A DNA stretch of 64,000 bases from an uncultured Bacteroidota bacterium (GCA_903824665.1 CAIJXT010000004.1:1-64000), one strand, 5' to 3'; positions 1 through 7,942 are shown, counted from the first letter of the stretch. Notes: generated by a model from the sequence alone, not told the origin. Made by a program: numbers and translations.

Positions 1-40
1 CATTCCATTCAGAGGAAAAACTGACGAAATTGGGATAGAT

Positions 41-262
41 GTGGAAGATCAAATGCCTTTAGGAAAGTGCAGGGAATTGCTAAAAAGCAAGAGCAAGAAA
101 TACACGGACGAAGAAATACTATTGATAAGGGATTGGTTTTATAAACTTGTTCAAATTACCTACGATGAATACTTTGTTAATCAGCGACCTTGTATTACTA
201 TTCCACTAACAGAAAACCAAAATGATGACAATGAGGAACGCCATTATTTATGTGCGGGTTAG
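41..262 (+). CDS. Small hypothetical protein preceding recombinase
   Basis: Not recognised by name. It is a 73-residue, Lys/Glu-rich, probably helical protein with no signal peptide. The reading frame is open to the left edge, so the gene could start outside the window. Possible starts inside are GTG at 41 and ATG at 53, the latter giving an N-terminus MPLGKCREL. It overlaps the recombinase start by about 30-40 bases, which suggests translational coupling and a role with the recombinase, for example as an accessory factor. That role is inference from position only. Confidence 0.5.
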   Translation: MEDQMPLGKCRELLKSKSKKYTDEEILLIRDWFYKLVQITYDEYFVNQRPCITIPLTENQNDDNEERHYLCAG

Positions 263-1775
263 CACAGAAGAACAATCAGAAAAGGGTTACAGCCTTGCAC
301 ATCAGGAAGAAAGACTGCGGAATTACTGCAAGCAGCACAACATAACCGTAGTTGGCTTTTACAAAGAAGACCATTCGGCTAAGACTTTCGAGCGGCCTGC
401 TTTTAATGAGCTATTATCCTACCTTAAAAAGAATAAAAAAGCCGTTGACCTGCTGCTGTTCTTGAAATGGGATAGGTTTAGCCGTAATGCAGGAGATGCC
501 TATGGTATGATCAATACGCTGCACAAGCTTGGTGTAGAACCACAGGCTATGGAGCAGCCGCTGGACTTATCCGTACCCGAAAACAAAATAATGCTTGCGT
601 TCTATCTTGCAGCACCCGAAGTTGAGAATGATCGCCGTTCGCTAAATGTAATTGCGGGAATGCGCAGGGCTATGAAGGACGGCAGGTATTGCACCACGGC
701 ACCCAAAGGCTATAAAAATGCACGCAATGACATGAACAGACCAATTATTGTGCCGGGTAGTGATGCCCATTTGGTGCGATGGCTTTTCGAAGAAGTAGCA
801 AGCGGCATCAATAACGTAAAAGACCTTTGGAGGGTAGCGGTCAAAAAAGGGCTAAAGGTGGGTAGAAGCAATATTTTCTACCTGCTTCGCAACCCAGTTT
901 ACATGGGCAAGCTTTATGTTCCTGCCTACAAGGATGAGGAAGCAATGATGGTAAAAGGGATACATGAGCCGTTAATTTCCGAAGGACTGTTTTATGAGGC
1001 ACAGGATGTTTTAGATGGCAAGAAAAGAAAACAGGCATCCGTACAAACGGGTAAAGTTGAATTGCCATTGAGAGGCTTTTTAATCTGCCGTAAATGCGGT
1101 AACAGGTTAACAGGCAGTGCATCTACAGGAAGGAACGGTAAATACTTCTATTATCATTGTACGAGTAAATGTGGTGAAAGATATAAGGCAGAGGAAGCCA
1201 ATGATCACTTTTTTTCGGAACTGCAAAAATTCAGCACCTATGAAGAAGAGATTTCACTTTTCGAGGGTATTGCTGCCGATTATTATAAAAAGGCGGGGAA
1301 GCATAAGAGTATTAGCTTAAAGGAAATAGACGACGCCATAGAGAAGAACCAAGCGAGGATAACCAACGCCTTGCGTAAAATGTCAGACGATGAAATAACC
1401 TCTTTGGATTACAGGGAGATTAAAAACCTCTACGAACCCGAAATAGAGAAGCTAACTAAGAAGAAATATGACTTGAGTAAGGTGGATGATAACCTGATGG
1501 CTTACATAACAACAGCTACAAAGGTACTGCGTGACTTGCCGAACTACTATGAGAATGCAACGCTATCTACTAGGCAAAAGCTGATTGGTTCGATGTACCC
1601 TGAAAAATTGGTTTATGAAAATAAATCTTATCGAACCACAAGAATTAACGAGGCTGCTCGTGTAATATGCAACCCTGACGGGCTTTTAGAAGGATTAAAA
1701 AAAGGACAGGCTTCCGAAATTGGAAGCCTGTCCGAACAGGTGATCCCTCAGGGACTCGAACCCTGGACCCGCTGA
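231..1775 (+). CDS. Large serine site-specific recombinase
   Basis: About 514 residues. The N-terminal resolvase domain carries the catalytic serine in YVRVSTEEQ (S11 from ATG 231) and the helix motif KWDRFSRNAGDAYG. A recombinase domain follows (PKGYKN to the region around residue 260), then a zinc ribbon with Cys pairs in ICRKCGNRL and YYHCTSKCG, then a coiled-coil Lys/Glu region typical of large serine recombinases. Other in-frame ATGs lie at 222 and 225. The last 27 or so codons run through the rho-independent terminator and 3' part of the antisense tRNA-Lys, so the tail is encoded by tRNA-derived DNA. Such enzymes integrate and excise elements; the tRNA as its target is inferred. Confidence 0.93.
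   Translation: MRNAIIYVRVSTEEQSEKGYSLAHQEERLRNYCKQHNITVVGFYKEDHSAKTFERPAFNELLSYLKKNKKAVDLLLFLKWDRFSRNAGDAYGMINTLHKLGVEPQAMEQPLDLSVPENKIMLAFYLAAPEVENDRRSLNVIAGMRRAMKDGRYCTTAPKGYKNARNDMNRPIIVPGSDAHLVRWLFEEVASGINNVKDLWRVAVKKGLKVGRSNIFYLLRNPVYMGKLYVPAYKDEEAMMVKGIHEPLISEGLFYEAQDVLDGKKRKQASVQTGKVELPLRGFLICRKCGNRLTGSASTGRNGKYFYYHCTSKCGERYKAEEANDHFFSELQKFSTYEEEISLFEGIAADYYKKAGKHKSISLKEIDDAIEKNQARITNALRKMSDDEITSLDYREIKNLYEPEIEKLTKKKYDLSKVDDNLMAYITTATKVLRDLPNYYENATLSTRQKLIGSMYPEKLVYENKSYRTTRINEAARVICNPDGLLEGLKKGQASEIGSLSEQVIPQGLEPWTR
1697..1733 (-). terminator. tRNA-Lys terminator, inside recombinase CDS
   Basis: A perfect 12-bp stem (1704-1715 with 1722-1733, arm GGACAGGCTTCC) closes a 6-nt loop. On the minus strand it is followed by seven T (1697-1703 as A on plus). 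It sits just downstream of tRNA-Lys and lies wholly within the recombinase coding sequence on the other strand. Confidence 0.85.
1741..1775. other. Candidate attR in tRNA-Lys 3' half
   Basis: This is the part of tRNA-Lys shared with the recombinase ORF. If the element integrated here, the crossover should lie in this T-arm and acceptor region. The matching attL outside the window would be needed to define the core. Confidence 0.3.
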
Positions 1776-1814
1776 TTAAGAGTCAGCTGCTCTAACCAAC
1801 TGAGCTAAAAGACC
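1741..1814 (-). tRNA. tRNA-Lys (CTT)
   Basis: The minus strand folds as a 74-nt tRNA: D-stem GCTC/GAGC, anticodon loop CTCTTAA giving CTT, T-arm with GGTTCGAGTCC, discriminator A and no encoded CCA. The acceptor stem GGTCTTT/AGGGATC pairs completely but only with three G-U wobbles, all with the G or U on the 3' side. That is unusual and fits replacement of the 3' end by element DNA. The recombinase stop codon lies inside the gene. Confidence 0.93.
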
Positions 1815-1993
1815 ATTCTGTTGGGGTGCAAATGTACGGGTTAATTTGAAAAAAAACGCACACCTGCTGCAGCGCTACATGCCCTGTACCGCATAGGGAA
1901 CCAATGCACCCTGATGTTTCTTGCATAATTTTTCTCCAATCCGAAAACCGCATTAACAAACCGTTCGTATACTATACCACACAACCAATTGAT

Positions 1994-2419
1994 ATGAAAA
2001 AATGGACGTTTAAGAAGCTTGTTGTCATTGCTGCATCAGTTACCCTGTTTTTAGGGGTAGTACTGATAGTGCACATATACCTGGTCACCCGGCCTGCAGA
2101 GGTATCAGCACCACAGCGTGTCATGGCACGCATAGACTTCAGACAGGATATAGCGCAGGCAGATGCCGACAAAATCACTGCCTGGCTCTACACACAAAGT
2201 GGGGTAGACCATGTACTGTGCAATGCAGGCGCAGACATAGCAGTGTTTACCTTCTCTCCCGCCCAAACCAGTGCAGACGCCATCGTCAGCGCTTTCAAGG
2301 CAGCAACAGGTTACCGTGCAGAGCGTTTTATGCCTGGCGAAGCTGAAATGCGATCGGGTTGCCCGGTAGCAGTAGGGTCGTGGAGCGATAAACTCTTCAA
2401 CCTGATCAAAAGGATCTGA
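1994..2419 (+). CDS. Membrane-anchored protein with HMA-like fold
   Basis: 141 residues from ATG 1994, where a Lys-rich start and one membrane helix (about residues 9-30) follow. An upstream in-frame ATG at 1904 would add an unlikely 30-residue extension. Residues 40-110 resemble the beta-alpha-beta-beta-alpha-beta layout of heavy-metal-associated domains (MARIDFRQDI, GVDHVLCNAGADIAVFTF), but the CxxC metal site is absent. It lies 39 bases upstream of a truncated-hemoglobin-like lipoprotein, so the two are probably co-transcribed. The fold assignment is tentative and the function unknown. Confidence 0.65.
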   Translation: MKKWTFKKLVVIAASVTLFLGVVLIVHIYLVTRPAEVSAPQRVMARIDFRQDIAQADADKITAWLYTQSGVDHVLCNAGADIAVFTFSPAQTSADAIVSAFKAATGYRAERFMPGEAEMRSGCPVAVGSWSDKLFNLIKRI

Positions 2420-2458
2420 TTTTTACGAACGATTTTTTTAACCACTAAAACAGAATAT

Positions 2459-3019
2459 ATGAAGAAGACAGTGTTGGTGCTGCTATCGGCAGCAGTAGTT
2501 ACAGGCATGTGCGCGATGCCCTCGTGCAAGAAAAAAGAAAATGCAACACCCGTTGCCACCATGACCCTTTACGACTCGCTGGGTGGCACCACCATGGTCG
2601 CCGACCCATCTAACAGCGGCCAGATGATAGAGAAGGGTAGGCTGGGCATCCGCTCGGTGGTAGACAGTACCATATTCGTTATCGCCGCCGATCCGCAGCT
2701 CAATGGCTTCTTCCCTGTGCTGCTGGCCGAGGTTACTGCCGGCAATCTGTCGGGGTTCGGCGCGCTCAGCAAGAGCCTTACCGACTTCTTCTGTGTGGCC
2801 ACAGGAGCTAAAAACTTCACCTATGCCGGCAAGAGCATGGTAGCCGCACACGACCCGGCCCAAAACCCACGCATGAATGGCAAGGCTGCCGCTGCCGACT
2901 TCGACCGCTTTGTTGCCGACCTCGTAGTAGGCGCCAAGAAAGTAGGTCTGTCAGACCAGCTCATAGGTCAGGTAGGTGCCGTAGTTGCTACCACCAAAAC
3001 ACAGGTGGTGCAGAAGTAA
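2459..3019 (+). CDS. Truncated-hemoglobin-like lipoprotein
   Basis: 186 residues with a lipoprotein signal (MCAMPSCKKK). The mature part follows the group 1 truncated hemoglobin pattern: LYDSLGG at the start, ADPQLNGFF after helix B, LTDFFCVATGA, then YAGKSMVAAH, whose His occupies the proximal heme-ligand position. An insertion of about 20 residues separates LYDSLGG from helix B. The protein would be anchored on the outer face of a membrane rather than cytosolic like most truncated globins. Heme binding is inferred from the conserved His. It probably shares a transcript with the gene 39 bases upstream. Confidence 0.75.
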   Translation: MKKTVLVLLSAAVVTGMCAMPSCKKKENATPVATMTLYDSLGGTTMVADPSNSGQMIEKGRLGIRSVVDSTIFVIAADPQLNGFFPVLLAEVTAGNLSGFGALSKSLTDFFCVATGAKNFTYAGKSMVAAHDPAQNPRMNGKAAAADFDRFVADLVVGAKKVGLSDQLIGQVGAVVATTKTQVVQK

Positions 3020-3115
3020 GATTCCGATGTTTCATAACTACAGACCCTATACTTTATTTTTCCATGGCGACAGAGTGTGGCACAGCCCGCTCTTCGCCAT
3101 GTTTTCCGGTTTTGC

Positions 3116-3123
3116 TACATTTG
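3116..3123 (+). promoter_or_regulatory. -7 promoter element TACATTTG
   Basis: Exact match to the Bacteroidota -7 consensus TAnnTTTG, 16 bases upstream of the ATG at 3140. It supports that start over an earlier in-frame ATG at 3077. No clear -33 box. Confidence 0.5.
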
Positions 3124-3139
3124 TATAAACGTGTATCCT

Positions 3140-3493
3140 ATGATCACCACCGCTATCCCCAAACTCCCGTTTATAGATAAGCAAGCCACGCTCGACTTTT
3201 ACATAGGTCAGCTGGGCTGCCACCTGCTTGCCGACTATGGCGACTACTTGCTCATCACCCTCGATCAGGCAGAGGTGCATTTTTTCTCTTACCCGGCACT
3301 GGTACCGGCCAAGTCTGATTTTATGATCTATCTGCGTGTAGAGCATGATATAGATGGGCTATATGAGCGATACAAAAATGCGGTGCCCGCTGCAGCCCTT
3401 CGCGGAGCAATGGAGACCAAACCCTGGCGGCAGCGTGAGTTTGCATTGGTAGACCCCAATGGCACACTGCTCACCTTTGGTCAGGCGGTATAG
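3140..3493 (+). CDS. VOC (glyoxalase/bleomycin resistance) family protein
   Basis: 117 residues from ATG 3140. The sequence has the two-module beta-alpha-beta-beta-beta pattern of the vicinal oxygen chelate fold: IPKLPFIDKQATLDFYIGQL at the start, EVHFFSY in the first module, and FALVDPNGTLLTFGQ at the end. The closing motif resembles that of bleomycin-binding proteins. Substrate cannot be told from sequence. A -7 element directly upstream and no close neighbour suggest a single-gene transcript. Confidence 0.8.
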   Translation: MITTAIPKLPFIDKQATLDFYIGQLGCHLLADYGDYLLITLDQAEVHFFSYPALVPAKSDFMIYLRVEHDIDGLYERYKNAVPAAALRGAMETKPWRQREFALVDPNGTLLTFGQAV

Positions 3494-3628
3494 TTTGGCG
3501 CAGCCCTTAGTTGGTCAGGATAGTTAATTTTGGCCATTTTTATGGTCTAAATGGTATATTCGTAGTACTGGATGCCTTTGGAGCATTTGGCAATACGGTT
3601 AAATGGGCATTATCGAACAACGCATCAA

Positions 3629-4681
3629 ATGAGATTACTGTCTTTCATCATTACACTTTCGGTAGCAACAATACTTTTTGGGTGCGAGCGACAGTCTGCC
3701 GACCGACAAAATTGGGTACAAACCATATTAGACAGTTATAAAGATTCGCTGCAGTCGTATGGAATTGTAGCCTTGGTGGATAGTGGAACAAGGAAGTATA
3801 CAGCCTCTGTTGGGTTTTCTTATAACAAAACTCCCATTAACACTAATAACAGATTTTGTATAGGCAGTTGCACTAAAATGTATACTGCTACCCTGGTACT
3901 GAAACTACAGGAGCAGGGCCGACTACATATAAACGACAGCATTTATCATTATTTGCCCCGACATAGGTATATAGATAGCACTATCACCATAAGGCAACTA
4001 TTAAACCATACCAGTGGACTGACAGATTTTGCTAAAAATGATTTTATTAATACTCCCTTGTTTGAGCCATTTGGCGATTATTCTGACAGCCGTATTCTCT
4101 CTCTCCTTGACACTATAGATTTTGAAAAAGGCAACCGATACAGGTATTGTAACACCAACTATTTTTTGCTGAGAAAAATAATAGAAAGGGCAACCGACAA
4201 ACCTTATGAATCGGTATTGCAGGAAAATATTATTGAGCCATTGGGACTGAAAAATACGTTTCCTTACTACTCAAATAAAATTGAATCTCTGGCACACCCG
4301 ATCATAGATGGACAAGATTTGCAGGACATTCCGAAAGTGGGAATAAATACCATTTCGAAAGGAATAGGAAATATAGTCAGCGATATTTATGATGTCAATA
4401 AATTTATCAGAGCCTTGCTGATAGACAAGACAGTTTTACAACCGGCATCCTTAGCATTGATGAGCGACTTTTATCAGTTCAAGAGTACAAAGGCAGGTCT
4501 GGGACTTTTTGAAGAAAACCATGCAGGAAGCAACCTATGGGGGCACACCGGCAGGCAAACTAGCTACATTTCCTTTGCATTTGTAGATGCCAAAACGGGA
4601 CAAAGTTTTGTAATACTGACTAACAATGCAAATGATGAATATGGTGACAGAATTTTAAATCGATTGTGCAGTAGAAAGTAA
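3629..4681 (+). CDS. Class C beta-lactamase-fold serine hydrolase lipoprotein
   Basis: 350 residues from ATG 3629, chosen because a lipoprotein signal follows at once (MRLLSFIITL to LFGC). Active-site motifs of the class C beta-lactamase/DD-peptidase fold are present: SCTK (SxxK) near residue 80, YCN (YxN) in RYRYCNTNY, and HTG in WGHTGRQ. Such proteins act as esterases, D-stereospecific peptidases or penicillin-binding hydrolases, so antibiotic resistance should not be assumed. The gene is visibly AT-richer than the housekeeping genes of the window, which suggests later acquisition. Confidence 0.85.
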   Translation: MRLLSFIITLSVATILFGCERQSADRQNWVQTILDSYKDSLQSYGIVALVDSGTRKYTASVGFSYNKTPINTNNRFCIGSCTKMYTATLVLKLQEQGRLHINDSIYHYLPRHRYIDSTITIRQLLNHTSGLTDFAKNDFINTPLFEPFGDYSDSRILSLLDTIDFEKGNRYRYCNTNYFLLRKIIERATDKPYESVLQENIIEPLGLKNTFPYYSNKIESLAHPIIDGQDLQDIPKVGINTISKGIGNIVSDIYDVNKFIRALLIDKTVLQPASLALMSDFYQFKSTKAGLGLFEENHAGSNLWGHTGRQTSYISFAFVDAKTGQSFVILTNNANDEYGDRILNRLCSRK

Positions 4682-4820
4682 AGACCTCTGGCAGAACGGC
4701 ATCGCATTGTCCCCTTATCTGCAAGCATCTGGCTTGCGAAAATGTTGCACCTTGTATCTGATTTCCGGTGGATCCCTCAAAAACGAAAGTGGCATGATAA
4801 AAAAGTATCAAAGTGTATAT

Positions 4821-5831
4821 TTACAATTCGCTATCTACTATATATTTACTTGAAACTAGTTTCATTTTTCCGTTTATCAGTCTTTTTTCTGTGTGTAATA
4901 ACTTGCCATCTGGCGTTGAGTTTTCTTCTATTTCTGAAACGAGAAGCAGCTTTCCATTTATATATCGATAGGTGCTGTAACCATGGTCGCAACAACTGCT
5001 GCGCCAAAAACTGGTAATCTCCCTGTTTTCATGATCGAACGCAGCAGATGATATGGCCTCCAGCTCTACTGATTCCTCAAATTTTTTCTTGGCTGGATCG
5101 TATAGCCAGTAGAGCTCCAAAGTATTTGCCGTTGCATTGTTTTGAAGGACTGCAATGTCCTCATAGCCATCAAAATTTAAATCTTCGAATCGGAGAGGAG
5201 AATTAGTATAGGGATAGTTTTCGTTTTCAGAGACAGGAATTGTCTGGATGTGGTTTCCTTTGTTTTTTTCAAACACTTGAATTGAATCCACACCCCCCTC
5301 ATTACTACTGTTTACCCAAATATTCTTGTCTAGCTGCCTCAACCATGTTCTTTCGTATCCGGTAGCGTATGTCTTGAAGGTGAACAGCCCTTCTGTATCT
5401 GAAAAAAAGCCGGTAACAAAGTGCTGCCGAATTGTGGTATCACGGTCAACTTTGCCGTTTGTATTGTGGTAATAGAGTTTACAGTCTGTGGTTGACAGAA
5501 ATGATTGTTTCCAACGATTAAACAGAATGAACGGCGTATGGGGGGAATAGGGTCCTTCATTACTGTTGTAGTAGAGGTAAACCAGAAAACTGTCCTTTGT
5601 CCAATAAGAAGTGTCGGGCGCACCAATTTCATTTTCAACTTCTGACACTGTCATGCCATCCCGAATTAATGTGTCTGTCTGAGCGCTCCAGTTAGTCCCT
5701 TTTATCGCATTTCTTATTTCGGCCTTTTTCTGGTCATCTTTACTTTTTGGTGTGGTACCCTTGCAGCTGCATAACAGATTCAAGGCAAGCGCGGCAAAAA
5801 GATGACATGCAATATACAGTCGCATAGGCAA
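4821..5831 (-). CDS. XAC2610-like lipoprotein
   Basis: 336 residues with a lipoprotein signal (lipobox LLCSC). A middle region (about 60-110) reads like a SmpA/BamE-type segment (DGMTVSEVENEIGAPD). The C-terminal half contains RFEDLNFDGYEDIAVLQN and LYWLYDPAKKKFE, the hallmark of XAC2610-related and FG-GAP-like domains, where the Asp-rich loop may bind calcium. Function is unknown. The start could be the second Met at 5825. Base composition is AT-rich, like its neighbours on both sides. Confidence 0.7.
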   Translation of the reverse strand: MPMRLYIACHLFAALALNLLCSCKGTTPKSKDDQKKAEIRNAIKGTNWSAQTDTLIRDGMTVSEVENEIGAPDTSYWTKDSFLVYLYYNSNEGPYSPHTPFILFNRWKQSFLSTTDCKLYYHNTNGKVDRDTTIRQHFVTGFFSDTEGLFTFKTYATGYERTWLRQLDKNIWVNSSNEGGVDSIQVFEKNKGNHIQTIPVSENENYPYTNSPLRFEDLNFDGYEDIAVLQNNATANTLELYWLYDPAKKKFEESVELEAISSAAFDHENREITSFWRSSCCDHGYSTYRYINGKLLLVSEIEENSTPDGKLLHTEKRLINGKMKLVSSKYIVDSEL

Positions 5832-6212
5832 GCCGGGGAGTTTGGCTTAAATGTAATGAAATATTTTATTTGGGGTGCAGGGGTATTAAGTGCGGGAAAC
5901 AGAGCGGGAGCGGAGGGAAAAAGGAGAGCGGGAGGGCTTCGCTCTAGGCTCGCCGCTCCCGCTCTCTTTTTTGTGCCCCTAACAGACAAAAACTTCGAAC
6001 CAATAAGGGCTTTCTGTTGTGGGTTATATCGAATGATTTCAGCTTTAGTTCACCGGTTGCCGTCGGGACACTGGAAAAGGAGACCCGACTGGGACGCAAG
6101 AACTGGTCGTATTTGCCGTTCAGGATGCACCGTGTTAAAATTCTAAACAACTGGGTTCAGCCTGGTAATATTGCTCCTCTTTTGCCAAACCTATATTGTG
6201 CGTTCGTATTTT
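5832..6212. other. Gene-free stretch with duplicated hairpin element
   Basis: 381 bases without a convincing gene. It holds the first copy of the 96-bp hairpin element (5884-5979). The rest shows no coding pattern or tRNA. Confidence 0.6.
5884..5979. repeat. Duplicated GC-rich hairpin element, copy 1
   Basis: A 96-bp sequence nearly identical to 7611-7704. It contains a long inverted repeat (GAGAGCGGGAG against CTCCCGCTCTC, with an inner GGC/GCC pair) followed by six T. The copy ends in GTGCCCC, which in copy 2 is the 3' end of tRNA-Leu, so this copy looks derived from the tRNA-Leu downstream region. Confidence 0.85.
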
Positions 6213-7265
6213 TTATTTCCAAGGTCCTCTTGTCGTTACGTTTATGATTTCATCTTTTTGATTGATTTTATATAATCCTCCTGCACCCGCCAACCAAATA
6301 ATTCCGTGTCTGTCTTTTAGTATACTTGTAATTGAAATTGGAACTGAATAATTCTTGAAATCTCGCCCATTGTATTTATACACTCCATTTTTCGTGGTGC
6401 TAATCCAGATGTTTTTTGCCCCGTCTTTATATATTGTATATACATCTCCATCATTGAAGCCTTTGATTTCAGGAAATGAAATCATCTTACTATTTACCAA
6501 TTTATTGATACCACCTTTCCCATTTCGTTTTTCCGGGTCTGGGTTGTCCCTTTCAGCTACCCTAGTTCCAAACCAAATATTTCCTTCACCATCAAATTCA
6601 ATTTCTGTTACATTATTCGAATGAAGACCATCTTTTTTTAGAAAATTTACAAACGACTTTCCATCAAATTTACATGCTCCATAGCCTTCACGTGCAAACC
6701 ACATATTTCCTTCAGCATCTTCATTTATTTCAGTTATCCAATATTTTGTATCTTCATTAATAGCTGTTTCCACTGTAGGGTAGGGAATCGGGAATGGGGT
6801 AAATAATTTTCCATCGAATTTATATACACCGCCCCAGGTGCCAATCCAAAATTGACCTTTACTATCGATATATAACTGGTTAACTACATTGCTTCCCCTC
6901 TGGTCTTTTTTTACAATAAAATTTGTAAAAGCTTTACCATCGAATTTTGACAGTCCTTCTCCTGTACTAAACCAATAAATACCATTAGTATCTTCAATCA
7001 CACTTGTTACTCTATTCGAGGGTAGTCCGTCATTTTTTGTAAAATACTTCAGTTGAATTCCATCATATCTCGCTATTCCTTCTTCAAGAGTACCAAACCA
7101 TAAATTTCCTTCAGAATCTTCAAAAGCGCTTATTACATAATTGCCAATTTGGGAAGCATTTTCTTTTGTACCCGAATCATCAACTTTGTTTGTTCTCACA
7201 TCTTTTATTTGTGAGTTACAGGAAGTTGTCCATATTGTTAGCATTAATATTGCAATCAGTTTCAT
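6213..7265 (-). CDS. Seven-bladed Reg_prop beta-propeller lipoprotein
   Basis: 350 residues with a lipoprotein signal (MKLIAILM to TTSC). Seven repeats of the two-component-regulator propeller type are visible, each with a DxxGNxWFGT-like strand and a KFDGK-like turn (for example FEDSEGNLWFGT, VIEDTNGIYWFST, IYKDGAKNIWIST). Seven is the number needed for one closed propeller. Such propellers usually form the sensor of hybrid histidine kinases; here no kinase part follows, so this is a free-standing surface or periplasmic propeller. A sampled line of the gene is about 35% GC, against about 50% in nearby housekeeping genes. Confidence 0.85.
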   Translation of the reverse strand: MKLIAILMLTIWTTSCNSQIKDVRTNKVDDSGTKENASQIGNYVISAFEDSEGNLWFGTLEEGIARYDGIQLKYFTKNDGLPSNRVTSVIEDTNGIYWFSTGEGLSKFDGKAFTNFIVKKDQRGSNVVNQLYIDSKGQFWIGTWGGVYKFDGKLFTPFPIPYPTVETAINEDTKYWITEINEDAEGNMWFAREGYGACKFDGKSFVNFLKKDGLHSNNVTEIEFDGEGNIWFGTRVAERDNPDPEKRNGKGGINKLVNSKMISFPEIKGFNDGDVYTIYKDGAKNIWISTTKNGVYKYNGRDFKNYSVPISITSILKDRHGIIWLAGAGGLYKINQKDEIINVTTRGPWK

Positions 7266-7698
7266 TTTTTTTATTTTTATAAAGCACAGAGGCTTACTGT
7301 TTTTCGTCCGGCTGACGACAGTACCCTCAACTGTCTAAACCAACAAACTGAATTAGTAGCCTAAACGCGGCCTCTTTTAGCTTGTATGAAAATACAACTT
7401 TCTGCGTAGCAGGCAATTTTACAAATGAATGAAAAAATGCGAATCCTGAAATGTGCTACCTTGTTGATGTTGCATTCAGCTACATATCTGGATGTCGTTG
7501 AGGCTCCCGTAGAAAAAACGGGAAGACATTTGTTCGAGATGTTCAGCTGGGCATCTCGAACAGCGAATAGAACTCCGTCTCCGACCGCCTTCAACTTGAC
7601 GAAGCTGAAATATTAAGAGCGGGAAACAGAGCGGGAGCGAGGTAAAAAGAGAGCGGGAGGGCTTCGCTCTACGCTCGCCGCTCCCGCTCTCTTTTTTG
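7266..7698. other. Gene-free stretch with hairpins downstream of tRNA-Leu
   Basis: 433 bases. Short open frames here are not convincing. It holds a perfect 11-bp hairpin (7531-7562), a smaller CCCGT/ACGGG stem (7506-7522), and copy 2 of the hairpin element. Confidence 0.6.
7531..7562. repeat. Perfect 11-bp inverted repeat
   Basis: TGTTCGAGATG (7531-7541) and CATCTCGAACA (7552-7562) flank a 10-nt loop. There is no T-run after either arm, so it is not a standard terminator. Confidence 0.7.
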
Positions 7699-7704
7699 TG
7701 CCCC
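7611..7704. repeat. Duplicated GC-rich hairpin element, copy 2
   Basis: Near-identical to 5884-5979. Here it directly follows tRNA-Leu on the minus strand and includes its last bases. T-runs on both sides of the stem let it serve as a terminator in either direction, most simply for tRNA-Leu. Confidence 0.85.
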
Positions 7705-7784
7705 AGACGGGAATTGAACCCGTACTTGCCTTGCGGCAAACAGGATTTTAAGTCCTGCGCGTCTACCAGTTCCGCCACCAGGGC
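7699..7784 (-). tRNA. tRNA-Leu (TAA)
   Basis: 86-nt minus-strand class II tRNA. Acceptor GCCCTGG pairs with CTGGGGC, the anticodon loop CTTAAAA gives TAA, a long variable arm TTGCC/GGCAA follows, and the T-arm is ACGGG/CCCGT. Discriminator A, CCA not encoded. Confidence 0.96.
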
Positions 7785-7828
7785 ATCAAACTATTTCCGG
7801 TGGTAAACATTCCGGATTAGCTAAAACA

Positions 7829-7866
7829 AAAAATTCCATCCCAATAGCTATCGGGATGGAATTTTT
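7829..7866 (-). terminator. tRNA-Gly terminator
   Basis: 14-bp stem (7829-7842 with 7853-7866, core TTCCATCCC/GGGATGGAA) with a 10-nt loop. It lies 3 bases past tRNA-Gly in its direction and continues into a T-rich run. Confidence 0.8.
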
Positions 7867-7869
7867 ATG

Positions 7870-7942
<73 letters not shown>

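Larger units (their letters stand above)
1..1775 (+). mobile_element. Right end of an integrated element abutting tRNA-Lys
   Basis: A small ORF and a large serine recombinase read rightward and stop inside an antisense tRNA-Lys gene. The element therefore appears to lie left of the 3' end of this tRNA. Its left end and attL are outside the window. Position next to the tRNA and the integration-type recombinase are seen directly; that this is an integrated element is inference. Confidence 0.5.

Noticed and set aside
841-1122. 93-residue minus-strand frame opposite the recombinase
   Set aside because: Antisense to the recombinase and zinc ribbon; no support of its own.
3629-4681. Antibiotic resistance beta-lactamase
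   Set aside because: SxxK, YxN and HTG show only the fold; this lipoprotein group includes many esterases and peptidases.
7425-7616. 63-residue plus-strand frame downstream of tRNA-Leu
   Set aside because: It is spanned by hairpins and its composition is not protein-like; the stretch is better seen as structured non-coding DNA.
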